From contig NZ_JMLW01000025.1 in assembly GCF_000686905.1 (NCBI RefSeq), positions 1 to 39,954 of the forward strand: 39,954 nt of DNA, read 5' to 3'. This stretch comes from Marinospirillum insulare DSM 21763. Lineage in GTDB: Bacteria > Pseudomonadota > Gammaproteobacteria > Pseudomonadales > Halomonadaceae. This document shows, in pieces, positions 15,738-24,478 of this stretch (position 1 is its first letter; the number at the start of each line of letters is the position of its first letter). The translations under genes were made by a program, and so were the position numbers. The notes beneath the pieces are model-generated. The model was not told where the DNA came from and searched no databases. It saw nothing but the letters and a program-made list of their open reading frames with translations.

Positions 15738-15776
15738 TGGGCTATTTTCACGCATTCAGCAGCAGGGCGCAAACTT
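15738..15776 (-). promoter_or_regulatory. 39-bp promoter/operator element in front of epd-pgk-fba
   Basis: This element matches the one upstream of tkt (24315-24353) at 31 of 39 positions with no gaps and in the same orientation to its gene. On the coding strand the shared core is AAGTTTGC, then GCTGCT, ATGCG, GAAAATAGC and CA. It can be read as -35 TTGCGC (15767-15772), 17-base spacer, -10 GAAAAT (15744-15749). The spacer conservation goes beyond promoter hexamers. A perfect TATAAT (15727-15732) lies downstream but would give a nearly leaderless start. It sits between the stop of the GGDEF gene and epd. Confidence 0.65.
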
Positions 15777-15786
15777 CACTAACTTT

Positions 15787-17367
15787 TTATAAGGGCGTAT
15801 AAACTTCACAGCGATTGCGACCTAGTTTTTTGGCTTGATAAAGTGCTTGGTCTGCTTGCTCTAAGACTGTATCACTAGATATTTGGCTGGTCTCAGAGCG
15901 AGTGGAAAGGCCAATGGATACTTGTATTGAGCCGATTGGGTTTATGGTTGTTTCGGCAACCAGCTGGCGCAACCTTTCTGCAATAGCCAGTGCGCTTGAG
16001 CTAGTGGTATTGGGTAGAATTAATACAAACTCTTCTCCACCTGTTCTGGCTATCAAGTCTTCTTCTCTTGAAATTTTACGCATCACTTTAGTTAGCTCTA
16101 CAAGTGCCTTATCACCTATTGCATGACCAAAGGTATCGTTCACTTTTTTGAAATGATCAATATCAATCGCTAATACCGAAAAAGGAATGTTTTTTTGTTC
16201 TAATTGTTCAAGCAATAGTTGTAAGCTGCGGCGGTTGAAGACACCCGTTAAAGGGTCGGTAGCAGCATCTTCTTTCAATTGACTTATCTGGGTATTGAGT
16301 GAGCCTAAACCTTTAAGCATGGCTTGCTTGAGTTCTTTGCTTTCAAAATACCAAGATTCTACCTTAGCTAAGTTAGAGTGGGCGCTAGGTGAATCCATTT
16401 CCCTAGCCGTAGTTGCGAGTTGACGTAAAGGCTTAGAAATAAAGTTAGCTAACAGCCAAATGATTACAAAGGTACCTATTGCAAGGGGTAGAGTGCGATA
16501 AACCACACGCTTCATTAGGCTATCGAGAGAGCTAAGGGTTGCGACTAGAGGTCTTTGGGCAACAACACCCCAGTTAGCTTTAGAAATAGGTGCAAAGCCT
16601 GCAAGCATTTCTATGTTTAAACTATTAGCAACCTTAGCAGAACCACTTATATGGTTGGTAACCTTATTAATAACTTCATTAATTTCAATGTATTCGCCAA
16701 CACGCTTGGGGTTGGGGTGGTAAATAATTTGTTTGTTTTTGTCGACGACATAAATATAAGAGCCATCCTGGTGGAAGTGCCTGCCTAATAAATCATTAAG
16801 AATACTTTTCTCTTTCAAATAAATGGTGCCACCCACATAACCCAAATAGTTACCTAAAGAATCAAGCATAGGATAAGAAATAAGCACTAGTAAGTTACCA
16901 GCAGAAGACAAAAAAGGTGTGCTCACAAAAGGTTTTTTAGCCCCTAGTGTTTCTGTTACACCAACACTTAATAGCTTGCCACCTAAGATGCCTAAAGTGT
17001 TGGGTGATGCAGCAAGAACAATGCCTTCATTATTAACAATAGCTACAGAATTAAAACTAGCTGTTTGCTGGTGTAAGCGCTCAGCTTCGCTTGCTAACAA
17101 GCCTTGGTTGTTTAAGTCTTTTTCTACAAGCTTAGCTGTGTAAGCGAGTTGTTGATGAGCTGCTTCAATAAAGTTATTAGTGGCTGCGGCAAGTTTTTGT
17201 GCGTAGGCGTGATTAGTATCTAGCGTATGCTTTAAAAGCTGGTCTTTTTGTACTTGATGATTAGCAAAAAAACCATTAAACAGAGTAATAAAGGCAACCA
17301 GAAAAGCTAATAAAATAATTAGGTTTTTTAAATTCAGTAAACGTGAGTGTATTCTTGTATGGGGCAT
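15787..17367 (-). CDS. dCache-HAMP-GGDEF diguanylate cyclase
   Basis: 526-residue membrane sensor cyclase that should make cyclic-di-GMP from two GTP. TM1 is at 13-34, followed by a periplasmic double-Cache sensor (about 40-275; GYVGGTIYL and YIYVVDKNKQIIYHPNP are typical), TM2 at 291-309, a HAMP-like linker (310-360) and the GGDEF domain (362-526). The catalytic motif is GGEEF (443-447). An inhibitory site RxxD (REED, 434-437) lies five residues before it. All features point to an active, feedback-inhibited cyclase, the only stand-alone GGDEF protein here. The Cache ligand is unknown. Its stop lies 10 bases before the epd promoter element. Confidence 0.92.
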   Translation of the reverse strand: MPHTRIHSRLLNLKNLIILLAFLVAFITLFNGFFANHQVQKDQLLKHTLDTNHAYAQKLAAATNNFIEAAHQQLAYTAKLVEKDLNNQGLLASEAERLHQQTASFNSVAIVNNEGIVLAASPNTLGILGGKLLSVGVTETLGAKKPFVSTPFLSSAGNLLVLISYPMLDSLGNYLGYVGGTIYLKEKSILNDLLGRHFHQDGSYIYVVDKNKQIIYHPNPKRVGEYIEINEVINKVTNHISGSAKVANSLNIEMLAGFAPISKANWGVVAQRPLVATLSSLDSLMKRVVYRTLPLAIGTFVIIWLLANFISKPLRQLATTAREMDSPSAHSNLAKVESWYFESKELKQAMLKGLGSLNTQISQLKEDAATDPLTGVFNRRSLQLLLEQLEQKNIPFSVLAIDIDHFKKVNDTFGHAIGDKALVELTKVMRKISREEDLIARTGGEEFVLILPNTTSSSALAIAERLRQLVAETTINPIGSIQVSIGLSTRSETSQISSDTVLEQADQALYQAKKLGRNRCEVYTPL

Positions 17368-17393
17368 GGTTCTTATATTTTAAAGTGGCTAGT

Positions 17394-17437
17394 CTAGAAG
17401 TAAAAGTGGCGCATAATAACGCTATTTTATCTTCTAG
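17394..17437. repeat. Imperfect inverted repeat between the SDR and dCache-GGDEF genes
   Basis: CTAGAAG (17394-17400) pairs with CTTCTAG (17431-17437). Inside it TAAAA/TTTTA and GCG/CGC can also pair, leaving an 8-base loop at 17412-17419. One bulged base and a two-base mismatch interrupt the stem. No T run follows on either strand, so it is not a typical terminator. On the minus strand it contains TAAAAT followed by AGCG, which could be the -10 of the GGDEF gene. Confidence 0.45.
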
Positions 17438-17473
17438 TCTAACCAGCTAGCTGTAATGCAGTTCTTAAACTAG

Positions 17474-18208
17474 CTATTGTGCAGTCACTCCACCGTCAGC
17501 TATAAACTCCGCGCCCGTTGAATAACTAGAGTCATCTGAGGCTAAAAATAAAACGAGCTTAGAAATTTCTTCTGGTTTAGCGATACGGCGTAAAGGTATT
17601 TGTTTGGCAAATTCTTCAACAGCGGCCTTGGTGTCGCCCTGCATAATCATAGGGGTTTCTATTACGCCAGGATGAACTGAGTTTACCCGAATGCCTTGAG
17701 GAGATAGTTCTAAAGCAGCTGCTTTGGTCAAACCGCGCACAGCAAACTTGGAATCTGTATAACCAATGGCACCACCCACCAAGCCATTAATGGATGAGAT
17801 ATTTACAATAGAGCCATTTTTGGTTTTTTTCATGGAAGGTACAACAGCTTTTGTACCTAAAAATACTGATACTTGGTTGATATCTAAAATACGGCGATAG
17901 TCTTCTAATGAGGTGTCTACCAGAGGCTTAGCCATAGTAATACCAGCATTATTAACCAGCACATTAATAGGCCCAAAGCTTTGTTCAGTGGTTGCAATCA
18001 CTCTATCCCAGTCTTCTTCACTAGTGACGTTATGTTGAATAAAAATAGCTTGGTCACCAAGCTCCTTAGCAAGTGCCTGCCCTTTTTCTTCATTTAAATC
18101 AGTTAAAGCAACCTGAGCACCTTCGGCAACAAATAAGCGAGCATGAGCTGCACCCATGCCTTGAGCTGCACCAGTAATGATGACGACCTTATCTTTTAAA
18201 CGAGACAT
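17474..18208 (-). CDS. Short-chain dehydrogenase/reductase (classical SDR)
   Basis: 244-residue cytoplasmic NAD(P)-dependent oxidoreductase. The cofactor loop TGAAQGMG is near residues 12-19. D37 after the second strand (VALTDLNE) favours NAD over NADP. NNAG is near residue 88, and the catalytic residues are the Ser of NISSINGLVG and YTDSK. The C-terminal ADGGVTAQ is typical of hydroxysteroid, cyclopentanol or glucose dehydrogenase-like SDRs, but the substrate cannot be read. AAGGA precedes the ATG. It follows srkA by 32 bases on the same strand and is probably cotranscribed with it. Confidence 0.85.
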   Translation of the reverse strand: MSRLKDKVVIITGAAQGMGAAHARLFVAEGAQVALTDLNEEKGQALAKELGDQAIFIQHNVTSEEDWDRVIATTEQSFGPINVLVNNAGITMAKPLVDTSLEDYRRILDINQVSVFLGTKAVVPSMKKTKNGSIVNISSINGLVGGAIGYTDSKFAVRGLTKAAALELSPQGIRVNSVHPGVIETPMIMQGDTKAAVEEFAKQIPLRRIAKPEEISKLVLFLASDDSSYSTGAEFIADGGVTAQ

Positions 18209-18240
18209 AATAGTTTCCTTTTGATGTAAAAAATAACCAG

Positions 18241-19218
18241 CTAAAACAACTGCAAATAGGGTTGGTCTAAAGCAAATCGCTGTTCATTAAGTAGCGAAAT
18301 TTGTTCGTTCCAATAATGTTCTGTACCAAACCAAGGGAAGTTATAAGGGAAAGCAGGATCTTTCCAGCGCCTAGCTAACCAAGCACTATAGTGTAGGATT
18401 CTTAATGTTCGTAACCCTTCAATCAAGGGTAGTTCTCTAGGTGAAAAATCATAAAACTCATTATAGCCACTCATTAATTCAGATAGCTGCAGGGTTTGTT
18501 CTTGACGGTCGCCTGTTAGCATCATCCATAAGTCTTGAACCGCTGGCCCATTACGGCAATCATCTAAATCAACAATAAAAAAGCTTTCATCACGGCAGAG
18601 TAGGTTGCCAGGATGGCAATCACCATGAATACGAAGGGAGGTGAAGAGGGTTTCAGCAAACAACTGGGTGAGCCTAGTTAATAAATCTTCTACAACGGCT
18701 TCCCACTGAGAAACTAAATTTTTGGGTAGAAAGTTATTGTTAAGTAAAAATTCAAACGAAGCTTGGCCATAGGCGACTACATTGAGTTCTGGGCGCTCGA
18801 TAAAAGATTTTTTTGCGCCAACAGCGTGTAAACGACCGAGTAACTGGCCTAAGCGATAAAGCTGATCTAGGTCGCCAGCCTCTGGAGCACGACCACCCCG
18901 ACGCTCAAATAGGCAGAAACGAAAACCCTTGTATTCAAATAAGCTTTGGTTGTTATATTTTATGGGTGCTACTAGAGGAATATCTAACTCGGCAAGCTCA
19001 AAAGAAAGGCTGTGTTCTTCTAAAATTTGCGCATCACTCCAACGATTGGGGCGATAAAACTTAGCAATTAAAGGTGTAGCGTCTTCTATACCTACTTGGT
19101 AAACACGGTTTTCATAACTATTTAGCGTTAGTACCCGCGCATCACTTATCAAGCCAAGGCTTTCTACAGCATTTAAAACTAGGTCTGGTGTAAGCTCTGC
19201 AAATGGATGTTCGTGCAT
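18241..19218 (-). CDS. srkA: Stress response kinase A (YihE)
   Basis: Cytoplasmic Ser/Thr protein kinase of the APH/choline-kinase fold; in E. coli SrkA counters envelope-stress and MazEF-linked cell death. The 325 residues carry the N-terminal LNSYENRVYQVG strand pair, LIAKFYRP with the ATP-binding Lys, LGRLHAVG, the catalytic loop HGDCHPGNLL (near 198-207) and the metal-binding IVDLDDC. The C-terminal LARRWKDPAFPYNFPWF segment is characteristic of YihE. AGGAG lies 6 bases before the ATG. In E. coli the gene precedes dsbA; here an SDR gene follows it instead. Confidence 0.93.
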   Translation of the reverse strand: MHEHPFAELTPDLVLNAVESLGLISDARVLTLNSYENRVYQVGIEDATPLIAKFYRPNRWSDAQILEEHSLSFELAELDIPLVAPIKYNNQSLFEYKGFRFCLFERRGGRAPEAGDLDQLYRLGQLLGRLHAVGAKKSFIERPELNVVAYGQASFEFLLNNNFLPKNLVSQWEAVVEDLLTRLTQLFAETLFTSLRIHGDCHPGNLLCRDESFFIVDLDDCRNGPAVQDLWMMLTGDRQEQTLQLSELMSGYNEFYDFSPRELPLIEGLRTLRILHYSAWLARRWKDPAFPYNFPWFGTEHYWNEQISLLNEQRFALDQPYLQLF

Positions 19219-19283
19219 GGTTAGCTCCTAAAGGTGAGCCTAGTGTAACAGCCCACGAACTAACCTTGTTGCCTTTACATCGA

Positions 19284-20933
19284 TTAACTCGGATAGACCT
19301 TAAATTGTTTGCAAAGGCTGTTCAGTACCTGCGTAGTGTCTTGCACCTTTTGGCTGGCAATTAATGTTTGCGAAGCTTGAGCAGCATTACTTTCAGCTAG
19401 GCGTGCAATTGCTTCAATTGACTCAGCCACTTCTTTTGCAGCCAATGCTTGCTCTTGAAGTGTGCCTTGGATATCAAGTGTGGTTTGAACCACTTTGCTA
19501 GTTTCAGTTTCTATTGCTGCAACCGATTGACCAGCGCCTTCTGCCTTGCTTACGCCTTCATCGACCTGTAAAACACTGGCTTGCATTTCTGTAACAGCTT
19601 CTTCTGTACGATTTTGTATTTGCGTCACCATATCGGATATTTCTACAGTAGACTGAGCAGTTCGCTCGGCAAGGTTGCGTACTTCGTCTGCCACCACAGC
19701 AAAACCTCTACCGTGTTCACCAGCACGCGCTGCTTCTATGGCAGCATTTAAAGCCAATAAATTGGTTTGTTCTGCAATTTCTCTAATGGTGGAAACAATT
19801 TCCCCGATCTTGTCTGATAACTGTTCTAAATCTTTTAACTTGGCTGCGGAAGTATTCACTACCCCTGCAATGGCGCTAATTTCTTTGCTGCTGGCATAGA
19901 CCGCTTCGGCACCTCGTTTGGCAACTTCGCCTGCCTTATTCGATGCCGTGTGTGCTGCAGTAGCACTTGCACCTATTTGTTCAACTGAGGTGCTAAGTTC
20001 TTCAAGTGCAGCTGCCATGCTCGCAGAAGAATGGGATTGAGATGTTGCGCCTTCAGCAGTGGCTTGGCTTGCGCTAAGCATTTCTGTTGCAGCTAGGCCA
20101 AGTGAACGGCTGGATTGGCTCATTTGAAAAGCAACTTCAAGTAGGTGGTTACGCATAACTTGTACAGCATTAAACACGCCACCTATTTCATCTGCTTTTC
20201 CCATAGGAGCAGGGCCAACTAAGTTGCCAGAGCCTATTTCTAGAGCAACCGTTTTTAAATAGTTAATTCTGCGTGTTTGTTCACGCATAACTAGGTAGAG
20301 CCAGGCGCAGGCAAGAGCACCGCTGGCTAAAATAGCTAAAATGATGGGTAGTATTTTTTTATGAATCTCAGGGTCGTTTACATACGCATGGCCACCCAAG
20401 ATAAAGCCGAAAGTAGCTAAGAAAAAAAAGACCATAGGTAACATGGCAGTAGGCGTTAGATTAATGCCTTGATAAAAATGTAAGAAACGCGAAGCAAGAC
20501 TTTTTAGATGGTAGCCGCCTGAAAGACGATCTTTGCTTCCCGCTTGCATACGCAAATAAAGTGCAGAGGCAGCTTTTACCTCTTCGCTTGTTGGTTTCAA
20601 GCGTACACTCATATAGCCGCCATTAGCTAAAGGTGTAGCTGTTGCTTTAACCCAGTAGTGGTCTCCATTGGCACGACGATTTTTAACTATACCTTGCCAA
20701 GCTCGCCCACTTTTAAGAGTTGCCCACATATCGCGAAAAGCTTCTCTAGGCATATCTGGGTGGCGAATAATATTGTGTGGCTGACCTAGAAGTTCAGCTC
20801 GTGAAAAACCAGCATATTCTACAAAGCCATCATTCACATAGGTTATTTTTCCCTTTGCATCTGTATGGGAAATAATCGCGCAGTCAGGACGAACGGTATA
20901 TTCCTTTTGCGTGACAGGTTGATTATTTTTCAT
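19284..20933 (-). CDS. aer: Aer-type PAS aerotaxis/energy-taxis receptor
   Basis: 549-residue chemoreceptor that senses redox state through a PAS domain and signals to CheA. The N-terminal PAS (about 17-110) contains [32 protein letters not shown] and GYMSVR, closely matching the FAD-binding PAS of E. coli Aer. Two adjacent membrane segments (162-182 and 194-216) form a hairpin with almost no periplasmic part. A HAMP-like region (217-268) and signalling domain follow, with the tip [20 protein letters not shown]. No C-terminal methyltransferase-binding pentapeptide is present. The ATG at 20933 is chosen because a perfect AGGAGG stands 8 bases upstream. It lies 65 bases upstream of srkA on the same strand order. 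Confidence 0.92.
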   Translation of the reverse strand: MKNNQPVTQKEYTVRPDCAIISHTDAKGKITYVNDGFVEYAGFSRAELLGQPHNIIRHPDMPREAFRDMWATLKSGRAWQGIVKNRRANGDHYWVKATATPLANGGYMSVRLKPTSEEVKAASALYLRMQAGSKDRLSGGYHLKSLASRFLHFYQGINLTPTAMLPMVFFFLATFGFILGGHAYVNDPEIHKKILPIILAILASGALACAWLYLVMREQTRRINYLKTVALEIGSGNLVGPAPMGKADEIGGVFNAVQVMRNHLLEVAFQMSQSSRSLGLAATEMLSASQATAEGATSQSHSSASMAAALEELSTSVEQIGASATAAHTASNKAGEVAKRGAEAVYASSKEISAIAGVVNTSAAKLKDLEQLSDKIGEIVSTIREIAEQTNLLALNAAIEAARAGEHGRGFAVVADEVRNLAERTAQSTVEISDMVTQIQNRTEEAVTEMQASVLQVDEGVSKAEGAGQSVAAIETETSKVVQTTLDIQGTLQEQALAAKEVAESIEAIARLAESNAAQASQTLIASQKVQDTTQVLNSLCKQFKVYPS

Positions 20934-21022
20934 AGCCAAAACCTCCTGTTTATTGACCTAGTAAGTAATTGTTTTTATAGGCTAGTTTTAGAGCGCTACT
21001 TAGAAGGGTTGAATATCCTAGG

Positions 21023-21040
21023 GCCAGTTTGTTAACTGGC
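21023..21040. repeat. Small perfect hairpin between marR-like and aer genes
   Basis: GCCAGTT (21023-21029) and AACTGGC (21034-21040) form a 7-bp stem with a TGTT loop, in the 174-base region upstream of aer and about 70 bases beyond the MarR-family stop. No T run follows, so it may be an operator or leader structure rather than a terminator. Confidence 0.35.
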
Positions 21041-21107
21041 TAGTGACTCAGGTCATAAAAATGAACTTGAAATAACTTTATCTTCAAAATATGACAGTTT
21101 GATGTAG

Positions 21108-21500
21108 CTATTTTGCTAAAGGAAACTCTTGTTTTAGGTGGTCTAATTCTGGTCGATGTTGCCAAGCAATGGCTTCAACTAGCTTTTCTCCTTTAGGTAG
21201 TAGGTGAATTTCTATGCAGCGTTTATCCGTTGCGGATACACGCCTTTCAACCAAACCTAATTCGCTTGAACGATCAATCAGCATAACGGTTGCATGGTGT
21301 TTAGATTGCAGCTTTTCTGCTAGTTCGCTAATGGTGGCCCATTCTCTAGCTTCAAAACCTTTAAGGTGCAGTAGCAGTAAATACTGCAAAGCTGTTAGGC
21401 CGTGGCTTTTACAAATTTCATCACTGGCTCGCTGAAAAACCCTTAGTCGGTAGCGTAAATCTGAGAGGTTTTTAAAGTCTTGCTTGCTGAGTTGAGTCAT
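21108..21500 (-). CDS. MarR-family transcriptional regulator
   Basis: 130-residue winged-helix repressor-like protein. The central part shows the MarR layout: the dimerisation helix FQRASDEICKSHGLTALQYL, the helix-turn-helix WATISELAEKLQSKHHATVM, and the wing ERRVSATDKRCIEIHLLPKG. Members usually act as dimers and bind small phenolic or oxidant ligands. The ATG at 21500 is chosen because AAGGA stands 7 bases before it; the frame extends 13 codons upstream to a TTG without a ribosome site. It is divergent from the Yip1-like membrane gene, which it may control. Ligand and targets are unknown. Confidence 0.88.
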   Translation of the reverse strand: MTQLSKQDFKNLSDLRYRLRVFQRASDEICKSHGLTALQYLLLLHLKGFEAREWATISELAEKLQSKHHATVMLIDRSSELGLVERRVSATDKRCIEIHLLPKGEKLVEAIAWQHRPELDHLKQEFPLAK

Positions 21501-21532
21501 AAGAAGGTCCTTGCGTTTTTTATAAATTCGAC

Positions 21533-21561
21533 TTGCCAATCCGTAAAAACTAGACTATAAC
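21533..21561 (+). promoter_or_regulatory. Sigma-70 promoter for the Yip1-like gene
   Basis: -35 TTGCCA (21533-21538), 17-base spacer, -10 TATAAC (21556-21561). Each hexamer matches consensus at five of six positions. A transcript would start near 21568, giving a ~29-base leader with a GGAGG site. The region is shared with the divergent MarR-family gene, so a MarR operator could overlap it; the AT-rich ATATATAT just after the -10 is one candidate. Confidence 0.7.
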
Positions 21562-21596
21562 ATATATATCACGCCATGATACTTATGGAGGTTGCT

Positions 21597-22157
21597 ATGA
21601 ATATTTCAATGATTTTTGGGCTTCCCTTTTCAACACAAGGTTGGTCTGAATTACAGCTTAAAAAACTATCAATACCTCAGCTTGCTTGGTTGTTGGTTGT
21701 GCCCATGTCTTTTGTGCCGCCAGTGCTTATTTATTACGCGGGTACTCACTATGGTGACAGCTTTTTACCTGGCTTTGCTGCTAAAGATTGGCACTTTATA
21801 ACCACAACTTTATTTTTGGCTGAGCTGCTCACTTTCTTTGTGATGGGCTGGCTGATTCATTCAGTGTTAGAGGGGCATGGCTTAAAAGTTAGCTATCAGG
21901 ATACTTATCTTTTAGCCGCTATTGCGCCTTTACCCTTGTGGCTTGCCTCTTTTGCGTTGCTAGTACCTGTGCTGCTGTTTAATGTGCTGGTTGCAGGGTT
22001 AGCGCTGGTGTTATCAATTATTTTAGTTTACCAAGGCTGTAAGTCTTTAAGCCAAGATGCCAAAGATTCCACCCTTAGCATGTCGGCTGCCTACACAATT
22101 ATTGCTGCATCGCTCTTAGCTTGGGTTTTACTCTTAGTGCTGGTTTGGGCTTATTAA
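21597..22157 (+). CDS. Yip1/DUF1282-type integral membrane protein
   Basis: 186 residues, mostly hydrophobic, with about five membrane segments (roughly 24-46, 62-86, 102-120, 122-142 and 160-185). The N-terminal GLPFSTQGWSELQ and the LAAIAPLPLWL segment fit bacterial Yip1-domain proteins. The function of this family in bacteria is not established. The ATG at 21597 is chosen because GGAGG stands 5 bases before it; an upstream in-frame ATG at 21576 has none. A good promoter lies just upstream and a bidirectional terminator just downstream. The divergent MarR gene suggests regulated expression. Confidence 0.75.
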   Translation: MNISMIFGLPFSTQGWSELQLKKLSIPQLAWLLVVPMSFVPPVLIYYAGTHYGDSFLPGFAAKDWHFITTTLFLAELLTFFVMGWLIHSVLEGHGLKVSYQDTYLLAAIAPLPLWLASFALLVPVLLFNVLVAGLALVLSIILVYQGCKSLSQDAKDSTLSMSAAYTIIAASLLAWVLLLVLVWAY

Positions 22158-22180
22158 TACCTAAAGTTGTTTAACACATA

Positions 22181-22217
22181 AAAAAGGCGCTAACCTTTCG
22201 GGAAGCGCCTTTTATTT
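22181..22217. terminator. Bidirectional terminator between the Yip1-like gene and tkt
   Basis: A stem of AAAAGGCGCT (22182-22191) and AGCGCC with TTTT (22204-22213, one end mismatch possible) encloses a 12-base loop with an inner CC/GG pair. T-rich sequence follows on the plus strand and the A run gives T on the minus strand. It lies between two convergent stops (22157 and 22244). Confidence 0.8.
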
Positions 22218-22243
22218 TAAGCAGAAACTTTGCTTAAGCGGTT

Positions 22244-24250
22244 TTAGTCGTCTAGCTCTTCTAGCAGTTCTTCAACACTGGCTAACACGTTATCTAAAGT
22301 GAAACCAAACTCTGCAAACAGCTGGTCAGCAGGTGCAGATTCACCAAAGCTTTCCATGCCAATAATCGTGCCTTCTAAACCAGCGTATTTGTACCACCAG
22401 TCTTTATGTGAAGCTTCAATCACTAAACGCGCACCCACTTGGGCAGGTAAAACTGATTGACGATATTCGGCATCTTGTTGCTCAAACACGTCGGTACTTG
22501 GCAGGCTAACAACACGAATTTTTTTGCCATCAGCAGTAAGCTTTTCAGCCGCTTGCATGGCTAAACTAATTTCTGAACCCGTAGCAATAATAATCGCTTC
22601 TGGCTCGCCTTGGCAGTCTTTTAAAATGTAACCGCCACGGGCAATATTGGCTAGCTGGGCGGCATCACGTTCTTGGTGAGGCAAGTTTTGGCGTGAGAAA
22701 ATCAGCGCTGTTGGGCCAGTTTTGCGCTCTAAAGCAGACTTCCAAGCCACCGCAGTTTCAACTGCATCGGCAGGTCGCCAAACGCTCATATTCGGCGTAC
22801 CACGCAAGCTGGCAAGCTGTTCAATGGGTTGGTGAGTTGGACCATCTTCACCTAGACCAATCGAATCATGGGTGAATACTTCTATGTGCTGAACACCCAT
22901 TAAAGCCGCCATGCGTAGGGCGTTGCGGGCATATTCCATAAAAATTAGGAAGGTTGCACCGTAAGGAATAAAACCACCGTGCAGCGCAATGCCATTAATA
23001 ATCGCTGCCATACCAAATTCACGCACACCGTAATGCAGGTAGTTGCCAGAAGCATCTTTATCAGTAATGGCTTGTGCGCCCTTCCAAAAAGTTAAGTTAG
23101 AAGGAGCAAGGTCAGCAGAGCCGCCTAGCAGTTCAGGCAAGTTAGGTGCTAATTGATTAAGAACGTTTTGGCTGGCTTTACGGCTAGCAACCGTTTCGCC
23201 AGCAGCTTGCAGTTCTTGAATGTAGGTATCCACGGAAGCAGAAAAGTCAGCAGGTAGTTCACCAGCAACACGGCGCTTAAACTCAGCGGCCAATTCTGGA
23301 AAAGCTTGTTGGTAAGCTGCAAAACGCTTATCCCAAGCAGCTTCTGCTTGCTTACCCTTTTCTTGGGCATTCCATTCAGCTGCAATCTTTTCAGGAATTT
23401 CAAACGGACCAGCAGTCCAACCTAACTGCTTACGCGTTAGAGCAATTTCATCATCACCTAGCGGTGCGCCGTGGCTGTCGGCGGTGTTGGCTTTATTGGG
23501 TGAACCAAAACCAATTTGGGTTTTACAAATAATTAGGCTAGGACGGTCGTCATTTTCACGCGCCATTTCAATCGCCGCTTTAATTTCTTCCGGTTTATGC
23601 CCATCAGCACGCAATACTTGCCAACCGTAAGCTTCAAAACGCTGGGCAGTGTTATCGGTAAACCAGCCTTCAATTTCACCGTCTATAGAAATACCGTTGT
23701 CATCATAAAAAGCAATTAATTTACCTAAGCCTAGTGTGCCAGCCAGTGAACACACCTCATGGGAAATACCTTCCATCATGCAGCCATCACCTAAAAAGGT
23801 GTAGGTATGGTGATTTACAAGGTCATGGTTAGGGCGGTTAAATTGGGCGGCTAAAGTTTTTTCTGCCAGCGCCATACCCACTGCATTAGCAATACCCTGA
23901 CCCAGTGGGCCAGTGGTGGTTTCAACGCCGGGCGTGTAACCGTATTCAGGGTGACCTGGAGTTTTGCTGTGCAGCTGACGGAAGTTTTTTAAATCTTCAA
24001 TGGATAAGTCATAACCCGATAAATGCAGCAGCGCATAAATAAGCATTGAACCATGGCCGTTAGAAAGAACAAAACGATCACGATCAACCCATTCAGGGTT
24101 GGTTGGGTTGTGTTTTAGGTAGTCATTCCATAACACTTCGGCGATGTCCGCCATGCCCATTGGCGCACCCGGATGGCCAGATTTAGCTTTCTGTACAGCA
24201 TCCATAGCCAGTGCGCGAATAGCGTTGGCACGATCAAAACGTGAAGTCAT
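22244..24250 (-). CDS. tkt: Transketolase
   Basis: Thiamine-diphosphate enzyme of the pentose phosphate pathway that moves two-carbon units between sugar phosphates; it also supplies erythrose 4-phosphate, the Epd substrate. The 668 residues show [19 protein letters not shown], the ThDP motif [12 protein letters not shown] through YDDNGISID, and the phosphate-binding [19 protein letters not shown]. Full family length. AGGAG lies 10 bases before the ATG. The gene is divergent from metK, and a 39-bp element shared with epd lies 65 bases upstream. In Pseudomonas tkt directly precedes epd-pgk; here 6.5 kb of other genes separate them. Confidence 0.98.
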   Translation of the reverse strand: MTSRFDRANAIRALAMDAVQKAKSGHPGAPMGMADIAEVLWNDYLKHNPTNPEWVDRDRFVLSNGHGSMLIYALLHLSGYDLSIEDLKNFRQLHSKTPGHPEYGYTPGVETTTGPLGQGIANAVGMALAEKTLAAQFNRPNHDLVNHHTYTFLGDGCMMEGISHEVCSLAGTLGLGKLIAFYDDNGISIDGEIEGWFTDNTAQRFEAYGWQVLRADGHKPEEIKAAIEMARENDDRPSLIICKTQIGFGSPNKANTADSHGAPLGDDEIALTRKQLGWTAGPFEIPEKIAAEWNAQEKGKQAEAAWDKRFAAYQQAFPELAAEFKRRVAGELPADFSASVDTYIQELQAAGETVASRKASQNVLNQLAPNLPELLGGSADLAPSNLTFWKGAQAITDKDASGNYLHYGVREFGMAAIINGIALHGGFIPYGATFLIFMEYARNALRMAALMGVQHIEVFTHDSIGLGEDGPTHQPIEQLASLRGTPNMSVWRPADAVETAVAWKSALERKTGPTALIFSRQNLPHQERDAAQLANIARGGYILKDCQGEPEAIIIATGSEISLAMQAAEKLTADGKKIRVVSLPSTDVFEQQDAEYRQSVLPAQVGARLVIEASHKDWWYKYAGLEGTIIGMESFGESAPADQLFAEFGFTLDNVLASVEELLEELDD

Positions 24251-24314
24251 GGGTAATACACTCCTGCCCCTAAGGGTTTATTGTCAAGACGAGTAATAAA
24301 GGGTTATGTAATTT

Positions 24315-24353
24315 TGCGCTATTTTCTCGCATCTAGCAGCGAGTAGCAAACTT
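24315..24353 (-). promoter_or_regulatory. 39-bp promoter/operator element in front of tkt
   Basis: Second copy of the element upstream of epd (15738-15776), same orientation to its gene, 31/39 identical without gaps. It reads as -35 TTGCTA (24344-24349), 17-base spacer, -10 GAAAAT (24321-24326), followed by AGCGCA. In this copy CTCGC and GCGAG can pair, with flanking GCTA and TAGC. In the epd copy that pairing is not kept, so conservation of the DNA sequence is more likely than of an RNA hairpin. Confidence 0.65.
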
Positions 24354-24478
24354 GTATTAAGACTTCTACTAAGGAGAGGTTGCTTCATCTTTAAGCTGGG
24401 TCATTTTCAAGTGCAATCTAGGGGTGGGCTGGGTAGAATGTTATCAATATAAAAAAAGCTACTAGGAGCTGCTCTAAC

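Noticed and set aside
15749-15765. A Cra (FruR) half-site, GCTGAATGCGTGAA, upstream of epd
   Set aside because: It fits the loose consensus at most positions, but the matching stretch of the tkt copy (GCTAGATGCGAGAA) does not, so Cra does not explain the shared element.
23149-23403. An out-of-frame ORF inside tkt
   Set aside because: It overlaps the full-length transketolase frame, which is continuous and fully family-like. No frameshift is needed.
24305-24330. A HexR box in TGTAATTTT upstream of tkt
   Set aside because: Only one half-site is visible; the second half needed for the HexR palindrome is absent, and epd lacks it.
24315-24353. An RNA hairpin or riboswitch in the tkt leader
   Set aside because: CTCGC/GCGAG pairing in the tkt copy is not preserved in the epd copy, so the conservation is better explained at the DNA level.
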